Positions 18,226-25,608 of a stretch of 64,000 nucleotides of DNA are shown one piece after another. How positions within the stretch are numbered: the first letter of the stretch is position 1; every line of letters starts with the position of its first letter. The position numbers were made by a program, and so were the translations under genes. The notes below the pieces were generated by a model. It was not told the DNA's origin and did no database searches. It was given only the letters and a program-made list of their open reading frames with translations. The stretch is taken from NCBI RefSeq assembly GCF_040448675.1, contig NZ_CP159289.1, forward strand, positions 4,881,001 through 4,945,000, written 5' to 3'. The DNA comes from Dyadobacter sp. 676 (GTDB lineage Bacteria > Bacteroidota > Bacteroidia > Cytophagales > Spirosomataceae).

Positions 18226-19524
18226 TTATTGTATGGAAATTTTTACAATATCCTTAATTGCCGGCAGTGTCGTAAAGGCATTCGGATTTGGCACCGCCGC
18301 AATGGGCATACTTTCAGAGAGCGGGGTTCCTGCCAGATTAAACTGGGTAATCCCTGCGCCTGGGAATTGATCAATAGCAGTTCCGTTGTTATATAAACCG
18401 ATGCTTTCGGAAGCATCTCCTTTTTTTTGTGGATCTATCCCATCTGCGCCAGTTGCAAAAAACCAATCATTTGAAAATCCATACATGGTGGCAATCGCCA
18501 GCCGATCTCCATTTGAAACAGATATATCCTGTGAAACGCTGCTTCCGGGCTGGTCACCAATTCTTGGAAGCAATACATTGGTGGTTGGTGCGGCAAGGAC
18601 ATAAACAGACTTAATACCGGTTTTCCCTTTCAAGAAACTGGCCAGAACCGATGCGTCGCCCTTTTGTGCAAGTTCTTTCAACCCCTGTCCTCTATCTTTT
18701 TCACCGACCTTATACAATGGATTATCAATTCCGTTATAGATAACCACCAGAACGGGCGATAGCGGTGTGAATATTCCTGTGATGCTGCTTACGTAGGTAC
18801 TCAATGGTGCATTATCCCCAGCTTCGGCAACTGAGGTCAACCCGTTGGCGGAAGGCTTGTCTTTCATAAATAGAGGGGATGCATTGAGTAGGTTCCCCCC
18901 AGCTATATACGAAACGGCCCAAACGCCGGGACTTAATGGTGTCTCGTTGGGCGTACCGCCGGACATATTCTTAAGTGTTAGCGTAAACATAGAATTCCCA
19001 TCATATTTAAGTGATGCCTTCACTAGTTTGGCTGCGGGTAAATAAGTGTTCCTCTGGGCATCACTGCCGTTCACCTCGGTAACGTTATTGTTGTCAGCTG
19101 ATCCCGGATGATTAACAGTCGCACCGGGTTTTTGATTGATACGGGTACCGTTGTCCCATAACTTTACCTGAGCAGATACATCTCCTTCGATGGGATTGCC
19201 TTCGGTGTCGTAAACCTGAATGCCAGGATTATCAGGGGCAAAAAACAAATCGTTTGACGCACCATACATGGTCACAAATGATAAAGCTTCTCCCTTGGCT
19301 GCCGAAAATTTGATGGTAGCTGACTCTCCCGGTAAAATAAGTGGAGTAGTGGGTCCCTGAAAAGTTCCAGATTCAACAAGAGGTTTTGAATCCAGAACGT
19401 TTTGAACCGTGATCGTGGATTTTCCGCTTGAATCCCCAGGTATATCTGTGTGATCATCACAAGCTGCAAATGTCAGAGGCAACAGCGCTATCGTTACCCA
19501 GTGGGCGATTTTATTTTTTTTCAT
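18226..19524 (-). CDS. Spondin-domain lipoprotein
   Basis: This 432-residue predicted lipoprotein (lipobox around LTFAAC, Cys 21) holds two copies of a spondin_N-like domain, at about 35-225 and 245-430. The copies share the pattern ...FVTMYGASNDLFFAP... / ...IATMYGFSNDWFFAT..., each followed by a D/Y-NGT-I-Q-PGA loop. Spondin domains bind calcium and matrix molecules in animals; bacterial versions are cell-surface proteins of unknown job. It is divergent from the peroxiredoxin gene, with the same CTTACA promoter-like motif facing each way. That suggests control by the ECF sigma factor encoded 3 kb away. Confidence 0.8.
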   Translation of the reverse strand: MKKNKIAHWVTIALLPLTFAACDDHTDIPGDSSGKSTITVQNVLDSKPLVESGTFQGPTTPLILPGESATIKFSAAKGEALSFVTMYGASNDLFFAPDNPGIQVYDTEGNPIEGDVSAQVKLWDNGTRINQKPGATVNHPGSADNNNVTEVNGSDAQRNTYLPAAKLVKASLKYDGNSMFTLTLKNMSGGTPNETPLSPGVWAVSYIAGGNLLNASPLFMKDKPSANGLTSVAEAGDNAPLSTYVSSITGIFTPLSPVLVVIYNGIDNPLYKVGEKDRGQGLKELAQKGDASVLASFLKGKTGIKSVYVLAAPTTNVLLPRIGDQPGSSVSQDISVSNGDRLAIATMYGFSNDWFFATGADGIDPQKKGDASESIGLYNNGTAIDQFPGAGITQFNLAGTPLSESMPIAAVPNPNAFTTLPAIKDIVKISIQ

Positions 19525-19565
19525 ATAAACTGTTTTTCTCGCTTTGTCGTGGTGGATGGGAAATA

Positions 19566-19579
19566 CTTACAAATTTTTT
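19566..19579 (+). promoter_or_regulatory. CTTACA-type ECF promoter motif, forward
   Basis: CTTACAAATTTTTT lies about 100 bp before the peroxiredoxin start. It matches the motif found before the ECF sigma factor gene (CTTACAAAAATTTTT at 21961). Assignment as a -35 region is inferred from these repeats. Confidence 0.45.
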
Positions 19580-19616
19580 CAAGATTCTATGTTTCTAATC
19601 AATAAGGCTGATGAAA

Positions 19617-19632
19617 GATTTTTTTTGTAAGG
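19617..19632 (-). promoter_or_regulatory. CTTACA-type ECF promoter motif, reverse
   Basis: Read on the minus strand this is CCTTACAAAAAAAATC, about 95 bp before the spondin gene start. It is the divergent partner of the motif at 19566. Confidence 0.45.
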
Positions 19633-19668
19633 AAGTATCAGCGCCGCCGACTAAGCCTCAAAAAGAAT

Positions 19669-20382
19669 ATGAAAAAGGATATCAGCCCCAAGGCGGCAGT
19701 GAGGAATTCGTTGGTTTCATTAACCCTGATTAGCTTCTGCTCACTTAATTTGAATGCAGCCATAAACAATCCTGCGGCATTTAGCCCTGTACAACATATG
19801 GGCAGTGCAACGGATACGGTAAGGATGACAGCGGGAGTACCGTTGATGCCGGAAGATGTAAGCCCCCTTCTGGCAGGCGAGCAAATCCCTGTATTACGCC
19901 TGGTCAAATCTTCGGGTGAGAGCTTCGACTTAAACAAGTCGGTGTCTGAAAAGCCGACCATTCTTGTTTTCTATCGGGGGGGCTGGTGCCCTTACTGTTC
20001 CAAACAGCTATCGGGACTACAACAGATTGAAAAAGATCTGGTGCAAATGGGCTATCAAATCATCGCCATCAGTACCGACAGCCCGGAAAATCTCAGTAAA
20101 ACTATGGATAAGGAAAAGCTTTCCTATACGCTGTTGTCCGACGCAGATTTGAATGCGGCCAAGCGGTTTGGTATCGCTTTTAAAAGTCCAAAAAGTTATG
20201 ACAAATTCTTGCCCCAAGCCTCGGGAGGGAAAAATGTCGATAAGCTTTTACCGGTGCCTTCTGTCTTTATCTTAAATAAAAAGGGCAATATCCTTTTCGA
20301 ATATATCAATCCCAATATCACCCAAAGGCTAAGTGGGCCTTTGTTGAAAGCTGCTGCTGCTGCACTTCGTGACGAGATCTAA
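19669..20382 (+). CDS. Exported peroxiredoxin-like (AhpC/TSA) protein
   Basis: This 237-residue thioredoxin-fold protein has an N-terminal signal peptide (SLTLISFCSLNLNA) and a redox site FYRGGWCPYC (C107, C110). That CxxC arrangement is typical of the AhpC/TSA-like group that follows the pattern FYRG.WCPYC. It likely reduces peroxides in the periplasm with the help of a thiol donor. The following gene encodes a DsbD N-terminal-type domain, a possible electron donor, and the two are only 17 bp apart. The G7 run at 19976-19982 within the active-site region is in frame and correct. Confidence 0.85.
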   Translation: MKKDISPKAAVRNSLVSLTLISFCSLNLNAAINNPAAFSPVQHMGSATDTVRMTAGVPLMPEDVSPLLAGEQIPVLRLVKSSGESFDLNKSVSEKPTILVFYRGGWCPYCSKQLSGLQQIEKDLVQMGYQIIAISTDSPENLSKTMDKEKLSYTLLSDADLNAAKRFGIAFKSPKSYDKFLPQASGGKNVDKLLPVPSVFILNKKGNILFEYINPNITQRLSGPLLKAAAAALRDEI

Positions 20383-20399
20383 ATGAGCTTTTAAATAAA

Positions 20400-20861
20400 A
20401 TAAAAAAACTTCTTGCCATACTGAGCTTGATGTGGATTTCCATATCGACGAAAGCTCAGGTAGAAACTCCGGTGCATTGGAGCTTTTCGTCTGAAAAAAT
20501 CAATGATCACCAGGCCTTTCTTGTGTTAAAAGCAGACATCGACCAAGGCTGGCATGTTTATTCGCAGTTTATTAAAGATGATGGGCCTATACCTACCTCC
20601 GTTAGCTTTGATAATTCAACGGCATACCAGTTAGCACGCAAAGTGCTGGAAACGCCAAAGGCCCTTTCTGATTTTGACAAAAACTTCAACATGGAGATCT
20701 CCTGGCATGAAAAACAGGTGATCTTCAAACAGTGGATTACTTTTAAACGCCCAACGACGATAACAGGCTCAATCGAATTTATGGCCTGCACAGATCAGAA
20801 GTGCCTGCCACCTGCTCAGGAAGAGTTCAGTATCCAGAGGCGGGCATTTTGGCTACTATGA
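20400..20861 (+). CDS. DsbD N-terminal-domain-like protein, start codon unclear
   Basis: About 150 residues resembling the periplasmic alpha domain of DsbD, which receives electrons and passes them to partner proteins. The core is VHWSFSSEKINDHQAFLVLK and the end EFMACTDQKCLPPAQEEFS carries the two-cysteine motif C.DQKC typical of the family. A good signal peptide (KKLLAILSLMWISISTKAQ) starts with ATA at 20400, where ATG is expected. The first ordinary start is TTG 20427, which would cut into the signal peptide. So the start may be mutated or non-standard. The last seven residues after EEFSIQ diverge, and downstream lies a broken SDR gene, so the 3' end may also be disrupted. Confidence 0.6.
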   Translation: MKKLLAILSLMWISISTKAQVETPVHWSFSSEKINDHQAFLVLKADIDQGWHVYSQFIKDDGPIPTSVSFDNSTAYQLARKVLETPKALSDFDKNFNMEISWHEKQVIFKQWITFKRPTTITGSIEFMACTDQKCLPPAQEEFSIQRRAFWLL

Positions 20862-20963
20862 GAATCCGAATGCGGTTATCTCAGATATCCGTGCGACTTT
20901 CCGGGGCTGCGCTGACGAGTACGTCAGGATGGGTTGCTGCCTTACGGGCGTGGTTAGCGCAGG

Positions 20964-21467
20964 TTGCTTGCCGAGCAGAGTGACGATGATATAGTTGGCC
21001 AGATCAACACAAACCTGACAGGTCTTACATTATTGACCAAAAAGACTTTACCTCTTTTACAACAAAGCAGGGAAGGCGGCATTATAAATGTCTCGTCGGG
21101 TTATGGCTACACTTCCATGCCGTTCTATGGTGTGTATGCTGCTACCAAATCAGCCGTCGGCCAGTTCTCCGATGCTATCAGAAGAGAGCTTTATCAATAT
21201 CCGATTCATGTAATGACAGTATATCCTTCTGCAACAGAAACAGATATGATGAAGACTGCTGTGGTGGATAGAATGGATACGGCTGAGGAAGTTACCAGGG
21301 CTACCATATCAGGGTTTGTGCGGAAAGAAATCAGTGTAATTATGGGCGGCAAAGAAAGAGAAGACCAGATCAAAACGAACTTTTTGGGGCCGCAAAAAAT
21401 TGACCGGGTTGCAGCGGACAATTTTGAAGCCGTGAGAAAACGGACAAAAAACCATAGGTCTATGTAA
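20964..21467 (+). pseudogene. SDR oxidoreductase, N-terminus lost
   Basis: The frame holds the second half of a short-chain dehydrogenase: INTNLTGLTLLTKKTLP, the catalytic Ser in NVSSGYGY, YAATK and PSATETDMM. The nucleotide-binding TGxxxGIG half is absent. Just upstream, a different frame reads VVSAG, a possible relic of the NSAG/NNAG motif, before running into the end of the DsbD-like gene. Deletion of about 80 codons, fused to foreign sequence, is the likely cause. Not expected to be active. Confidence 0.7.
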
Positions 21468-21611
21468 GCGTTTTTATTACTTTAATACCAAAATCAGGCC
21501 CACTGTTGACAGGCAGTATATTTGAAGGTAATGACGCAGGCTGACAAACCAGGATTATGAAGCGCACCGAAATGAGCTATCATTAGCGGTGCGCTTGAAA
21601 CGGTGTGTCAA

Positions 21612-21909
21612 TTATTTGACTGCCAGTATTGTAACCTGCTCGATAAGAGGGTCTGTGGCAAGCAGCTGGGGGGGCATTTTCCATCAATGCTTTTGCAATC
21701 TGGCCACCCAGATGTGCGTTGCGGCCTTCCTGGTTGGTAAAGGTGTCAAAGATACCGAAGCTTGAAGGCCCTATTTGAAAGGCGTACCAGCTGATGGTTT
21801 CGTTCTCCTGTTGGGCTAACGGCAAGGCGCCTTCGATAAATTCTGCTACCTGCTGCTCTTTGCCCGCTCTGGCTTCCAGCCTGACGAGTAATCCTAATTT
21901 TTCCATCAT
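21612..21909 (-). CDS. Antibiotic biosynthesis monooxygenase (ABM) domain protein, frameshifted
   Basis: A small ferredoxin-like protein of the ABM/quinol monooxygenase family (LGLLVRLEARAGKEQQVAEF, then ISWYAFQIGPSSFGIFDTF). As written, the frame shifts after LMENAP into a non-family tail. The cause is a run of seven Gs (Cs on the coding strand) at 21668-21674. With six, the protein ends PQLLATDPLIEQVTILAVK and a stop at 21612, as in the family, at 98 residues. The gene is divergent from the ECF sigma factor, and a CTTACA motif faces it. Confidence 0.75.
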
Positions 21910-21956
21910 TAGCTCTGGTTAAGTAGTACACTTTTGCTTAGTCGGGTGCTTCAACA

Positions 21957-21994
21957 AATCCTTACAAAAATTTTTAAAATTTTCTGTAAGGATT
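21957..21994. promoter_or_regulatory. Inverted CTTACA motifs between ABM and sigma factor genes
   Basis: AATCCTTACA (21957-21966) and its reverse complement TGTAAGGATT (21985-21994) are separated by an 18-bp A/T-only spacer except for one C. Each half faces outward to one divergent gene. The half-site matches those at 19566 and 19632. Confidence 0.55.
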
Positions 21995-22091
21995 CAATTA
22001 CTGGTTCGACTAAGAAATGTCTTATTGTGGAACTGTGATGATGAGAAGGCGGACGGATATCAAAAATCGTTAGGGAACATTAAATTTACTT

Positions 22092-22691
22092 ATGCAAACA
22101 CAAGATTCAGAGATTGAAAGCATTGATACCAATGTGCTTAATCCACACAACTGGGTGAGCAGATATGCGGATTATCTCTATACGTATGCCGCCTTCCGTA
22201 TAAATGATCAGGACCTGGCCAGGGACCTGGTACAGGAAACGTTTTTGGCAGCATTGGAAGGCAGGGAAAACTTTCAGGGAAGGAGCACGGAAAAGACGTG
22301 GCTTACCTCAATTTTGAAAAACAAGATAGTCGATGTTTATCGATCGAAGCCGTCGGGACTTGCCAAGGGGGTTGGTTCAGAAGGTGCAGAAGATACGGAC
22401 ACCGATTTTTTTGACCGGAATGACGGGCACTGGAACGATCAGCACAGGCCTGCGGAATTGGGCATTGAGCAGCCCGATGCCTTGGAAAACACCGAGTTCC
22501 AAAGAATATTGCAGGCCTGCATGAAGAAGCTGCCAGCTTTATGGATTTCTGTATTTTCGATGAAGCACATAGACGATCAGAGCACAGAGTCGATTTGCAG
22601 TGAACTTAAACTCACGTCATCGAATTTTTGGGTAATTATTCACAGAACTAAGGTAAATCTGAGGTCCTGTCTTCAAAAAAACTGGATTTAA
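22092..22691 (+). CDS. ECF-type RNA polymerase sigma factor
   Basis: A 199-residue sigma-70 family factor of the extracytoplasmic function type. Region 2 is clear (ARDLVQETFLAALEGRENFQ, then TWLTSILKNKIVDVYR). An acidic linker follows (EDTDTDFFDRNDGHWND), then region 4 (RILQACMKKLPALWISVFSM ... SSNFWVIIHRTKVNLRSCLQ). Next to it lies a zinc-type anti-sigma gene. The promoter region upstream carries the CTTACA motif also found before the spondin and peroxiredoxin genes, so the factor probably activates itself and these neighbours. Confidence 0.9.
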   Translation: MQTQDSEIESIDTNVLNPHNWVSRYADYLYTYAAFRINDQDLARDLVQETFLAALEGRENFQGRSTEKTWLTSILKNKIVDVYRSKPSGLAKGVGSEGAEDTDTDFFDRNDGHWNDQHRPAELGIEQPDALENTEFQRILQACMKKLPALWISVFSMKHIDDQSTESICSELKLTSSNFWVIIHRTKVNLRSCLQKNWI

Positions 22692-22701
22692 ATCAACAAA
22701 G

Positions 22702-22989
22702 ATGAAAGCATTTACCGAAGCAGACTTAAAAAAGATAGCCTACAATTGTAAGAAGGCCACATTTTTAATAGAGAAGCAACAGATTGGGAATATAACCATG
22801 AGGGAACAAATGGAATTGAAAATACACCTGGCCGGATGTTCGATATGCGTAACCTTTATGAAGCAAAGTGCGGTCATTAACCAGATGGCCAAAAAACTGT
22901 TTTCCTCAGATTACGCAGGTTTAAAATTGGATAAAGGGTTTAAAGAGCAGCTTCAAAATAGGATTAATAATCATCTTGATAAAAATTGA
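22702..22989 (+). CDS. Zinc-binding anti-sigma-like protein
   Basis: A 95-residue soluble protein with the zinc anti-sigma (ZAS) motif HxxxCxxC in KIHLAGCSICVTF. It begins 10 bp after the sigma factor and almost certainly forms a sense-and-release pair with it. There is no transmembrane segment, so it is a cytoplasmic redox or zinc sensor rather than a membrane anti-sigma. The preceding helix (TFLIEKQQIGNITMREQMEL) is common in Bacteroidota members of this type. Confidence 0.75.
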   Translation: MKAFTEADLKKIAYNCKKATFLIEKQQIGNITMREQMELKIHLAGCSICVTFMKQSAVINQMAKKLFSSDYAGLKLDKGFKEQLQNRINNHLDKN

Positions 22990-23009
22990 AGACAACTAAG
23001 GACTGCTAT

Positions 23010-23396
23010 ATGGCTTTCAAACTCTGCAACCTGACACGCTTGCTGTCAGTATTTCTGCTGATAACATCCTTGCTTGTGCTGAGCTATTGTCCGCTTAGAA
23101 AGACGGTTCAAAGTCTGCTTACTGGCACACGCCAAACAGAACAGTCGGCTGCCCAGCGGTATCTGGCATCAGCAGCTTGCCAAGGCACAAACGATAGTTC
23201 CGGCACAAAAGTTACCATCGGCGAGCCTAAGCCAGGGATTGATACTCCCGTGCTTAAAACTCGACTTTTTGCATACGGCTATTTGATCCGGCGATTCTCC
23301 TTTTCCGAAAGGGGGTTTGTCTTTGGGCGGAAAATTTCAATTGCGTATCTCAATTCTATTCCTATTTATCTCAAAAACCGGATCCTGTTGATTTGA
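23010..23396 (+). CDS. Hypothetical protein in the sigma-factor operon
   Basis: About 128 residues from ATG 23010; a TTG eight codons earlier overlaps the anti-sigma stop. The N-terminus is hydrophobic (LLSVFLLITSLLVLSYC) and could be a lipoprotein signal or a membrane anchor. A second hydrophobic segment lies near the end. The C-terminus (ISIAYLNSIPIYLKNRILLI) is conserved-looking, but I cannot name the family. It continues the operon of the ECF factor, and may sense or report envelope stress. Function unknown. Confidence 0.5.
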   Translation: MAFKLCNLTRLLSVFLLITSLLVLSYCPLRKTVQSLLTGTRQTEQSAAQRYLASAACQGTNDSSGTKVTIGEPKPGIDTPVLKTRLFAYGYLIRRFSFSERGFVFGRKISIAYLNSIPIYLKNRILLI

Positions 23397-23514
23397 TACT
23401 ATCGTTGTTTTTTTCTCTGTTCAATGCCATTTGCGGCCTTGACGGGCGATGCTATAATTTATGGCAGAACTTAACGCTCATTGAATCAATAATAATTAAA
23501 TCAATAACACAGAC

Positions 23515-24029
23515 ATGATCAATCTTTTTTTTCAATATCAAGAAAGAATTACCAGCAATGGGCACCCTTGTTCTCGCGGTTAATCATAGGCTTCGGATTT
23601 ATGGCCCATGGATGGACTAAAATAAGCAAAGGAAGTCCTGCAGGCTTTGAGAAGCTACTCAACCAGCTAGGAGTTCCATTTCCCCACCTTACTTCCTGGG
23701 TTGCATCCTTAGTTGAACTACTGGGCGGGCTGGCAATATTTATTGGATTTTCTGTAAGTATTACAGCCATTCCGCTTATCTGCACTATGTTGGTAGCTAT
23801 GTTCTCGATACATATCAACTATGGTTTTAGCTCGGTCAAGACAATAGGATTAACACCACGGGGGCCATTATTCGGCCCTCCTGGATACGAAATTAACTTG
23901 TTGTACATCGCAGGTTTGATTTCCCTTTTCCTGACAGGGGCTGGGGTCTTTTCTGTTGACTCGCTACTTGTAAAAAAAGGCAATTCATTAAAGCCAAATA
24001 GCAAAACCAATAGTTTGTCGGTAGGCTAA
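23515..24029 (+). CDS. DoxX family membrane protein, frameshifted near the start
   Basis: A small four-helix DoxX protein of about 170 residues: LFSRLIIGFGFMAHGWTKIS, then LVELLGGLAIFIGF, ITAIPLICTMLVAMFSIHIN and LLYIAGLISLFLTGAG. DoxX-type proteins assist thiol or quinone redox in the membrane. The natural start is ATG 23515, but the T run at 23525-23532 holds eight Ts; nine Ts would give MINLFFSISRKNYQQWAPLF, which joins the rest smoothly. As written only a late TTG (23568) would start the frame and the first helix would be short. The gene fits the oxidative theme of the ECF cluster. Confidence 0.75.
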
Positions 24030-24099
24030 TTCCTGTTTTAAAAACCCGTTTGACTAGCCTGAGTCATTTCTTTCGCTTATGAAAAAAGGTTATGTATTG

Positions 24100-24140
24100 A
24101 AAGCAATAGCCGGCAAACCCGTTTTGCCGGCTATTGCTTT
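24100..24140 (+). terminator. Strong intrinsic terminator
   Basis: Two 18-base arms (24100-24117 and 24123-24140) pair perfectly around a 5-base loop, ending in a T-run. It lies 70 bp downstream of the DoxX gene and closes the sigma-factor operon. Confidence 0.85.
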
Positions 24141-24710
24141 TCAAATCAACTTTCTTTAAAGCATCGCATCCCAAAAGATCAGCACCGGTTCCAAGGTGTT
24201 GTAGCCAATTCCGTCGCGGAGCTGACGGCAGCGGCTGAGAAAGGGGCGACCATGATTACGCCTTCCGGTCGTTTGCGCCCCATTTTTCGGTAGCCGTTAC
24301 GCTTTTTACGCCAACTGATTTGCGTTCGAAAGTGTAAGAGATTCTCTCACTATACGATCTTATCCCTTCAAAAATCCGGTCGTTTAGAAGTGAAATCTCC
24401 AGGTGCTGCCGAAACCTATCATACTATCCGCCCAAGGGATGTTTGGGTTCATTATAAGTGCAGTACTGCACCTTGCTCTAAGTGTTTTGCAGTCCCATCA
24501 GCCTTTTTAGAAAAAATAATTCTGGCGGTGTCAAGTGTAGCGCTGATATTATTATCGAACACTATTTCGTCTATGCGGTGTATCTCTACGCAAGTGGTGA
24601 GTTTGTAGGTCAACTGCAATTTGTTGGACTTTCGTTACGAGGATGAATCCCGAGCCAGCCTCGACTGGCTTGCGCTGGTGGATTACCGGACAAGCGATCG
24701 GAACAAACGG
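24141..24710. other. Gene-poor stretch with possible decayed reading frames
   Basis: I see no intact gene. On the minus strand, 24452-24634 is an open frame of about 60 codons without ATG or GTG, reading like real protein (VEIHRIDEIVFDNNISATLD, then TARIIFSKK); I do not recognise it. A forward frame near 24200-24290 reads NSVAELTAAAEKGATMI before stopping. Both may be remains of lost genes. Confidence 0.35.
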
Positions 24711-25445
24711 TTAGGACGGCGTGTGCGCCCCGTTTTTAAGCGTTGTTATAAAATAGGGTGTCAGATGCACGTACATCGCGTTGCGGAACTGCGCGGCGGT
24801 ACCGTTTTTCAGGACATCGAAAAGATCGGCGTGAGAAACCGGGTTGGGCAAATCCGCATGAATCCCCTTATCTAGATATTCCCTGAATACATGGTCGAAG
24901 ACCGGGAACAGCAGCGTTTGAAATCGTCTGAATGTATCATTGCCGGTCATTTCGTACAGTTTGCCATGAAACTCGATCTCGTCTTCCCGCGAGAGCGATT
25001 TAAGCCCCTTCTGTTTGTTCACAATCGCCTCGAGCTCTTCGAGGTCCTTATCGGTTTTGCGGGCGAACAAGAATTCAGCAATACCCATTTCAAGGATCAG
25101 CCGCAGCTCGAAGATGTCTTTCTGATTGTCGTGACTCAGAATCGACGGGCTCATTACCTTTTCAATCCCCGCGAAAAGGTCGGGTTGCGCCATGATCATC
25201 CCGCGTCGCGTGCGGCTTTCAATCAGCCCCAGCATTCTTAGCCGGCTCAGCGCTTCGCGGACCACATTACGGCTTACATTCAGTTTTTGTGCAATCTCAG
25301 TTTCATTCGGCAGCGAATCACCCGGTTTGAAACCATTGTCCATCAGATACTCCCTCAGAATGTTTTCCACCCTGTCGGTCATCGACAGGCTCTCCATGGG
25401 CCCTAGTGCGCTCGTTTTCATTGATCTCAGTTTCCTTTTGATCAC
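24711..25445 (-). CDS. FadR-subfamily GntR transcriptional regulator
   Basis: A 244-residue regulator with an N-terminal GntR winged helix (GDSLPNETEIAQKLNVSRNV, then VREALSRLRMLGLIESR) and a C-terminal FCD domain. The likely metal- and ligand-binding residues are in EFHGKLYEMTGND, SHADLFDVL and YVHLTPYF. The subfamily typically binds sugar acids or other carboxylates. ATG 25421 is an alternative start. It is divergent from the SusC gene, and a perfect FadR-type operator lies on that gene's promoter, so it most likely represses the 25.6-43.5 kb cluster until an intermediate binds. Confidence 0.9.
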   Translation of the reverse strand: MIKRKLRSMKTSALGPMESLSMTDRVENILREYLMDNGFKPGDSLPNETEIAQKLNVSRNVVREALSRLRMLGLIESRTRRGMIMAQPDLFAGIEKVMSPSILSHDNQKDIFELRLILEMGIAEFLFARKTDKDLEELEAIVNKQKGLKSLSREDEIEFHGKLYEMTGNDTFRRFQTLLFPVFDHVFREYLDKGIHADLPNPVSHADLFDVLKNGTAAQFRNAMYVHLTPYFITTLKNGAHTPS

Positions 25446-25524
25446 AAAGGTAAGTTAAAGACGGCTACATCGGCAACTTTTATAATATTTTCAGACAAAC
25501 ATTTTTATATTAAAATCCTATAAT

Positions 25525-25542
25525 TACATTTGTAGGACAAAT
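25525..25542 (+). promoter_or_regulatory. Bacteroidota -7 element overlapped by a FadR-type operator
   Basis: TACATTTG (25525-25532) matches the TAnnTTTG promoter element. It is overlapped by ATTTGTAGGACAAAT (25528-25542), a perfect 6-bp inverted repeat with 3-bp spacer. Its core TTGTAGGACAA fits the FadR-subfamily consensus TNGTNNNACNA exactly. No good -33 TTTG box was seen at the usual distance. Confidence 0.7.
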
Positions 25543-25608
25543 AAACAACCAATCATTCTTTCGTATTTCTGACAATTCCCGATATAAACCTTTATGATTT
25601 GAAATTTT

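Noticed and set aside
18050..18370. Open frame on the plus strand overlapping the spondin gene
   Set aside because: More than a third runs antisense to a well-supported lipoprotein gene, and the rest has no protein-like pattern.
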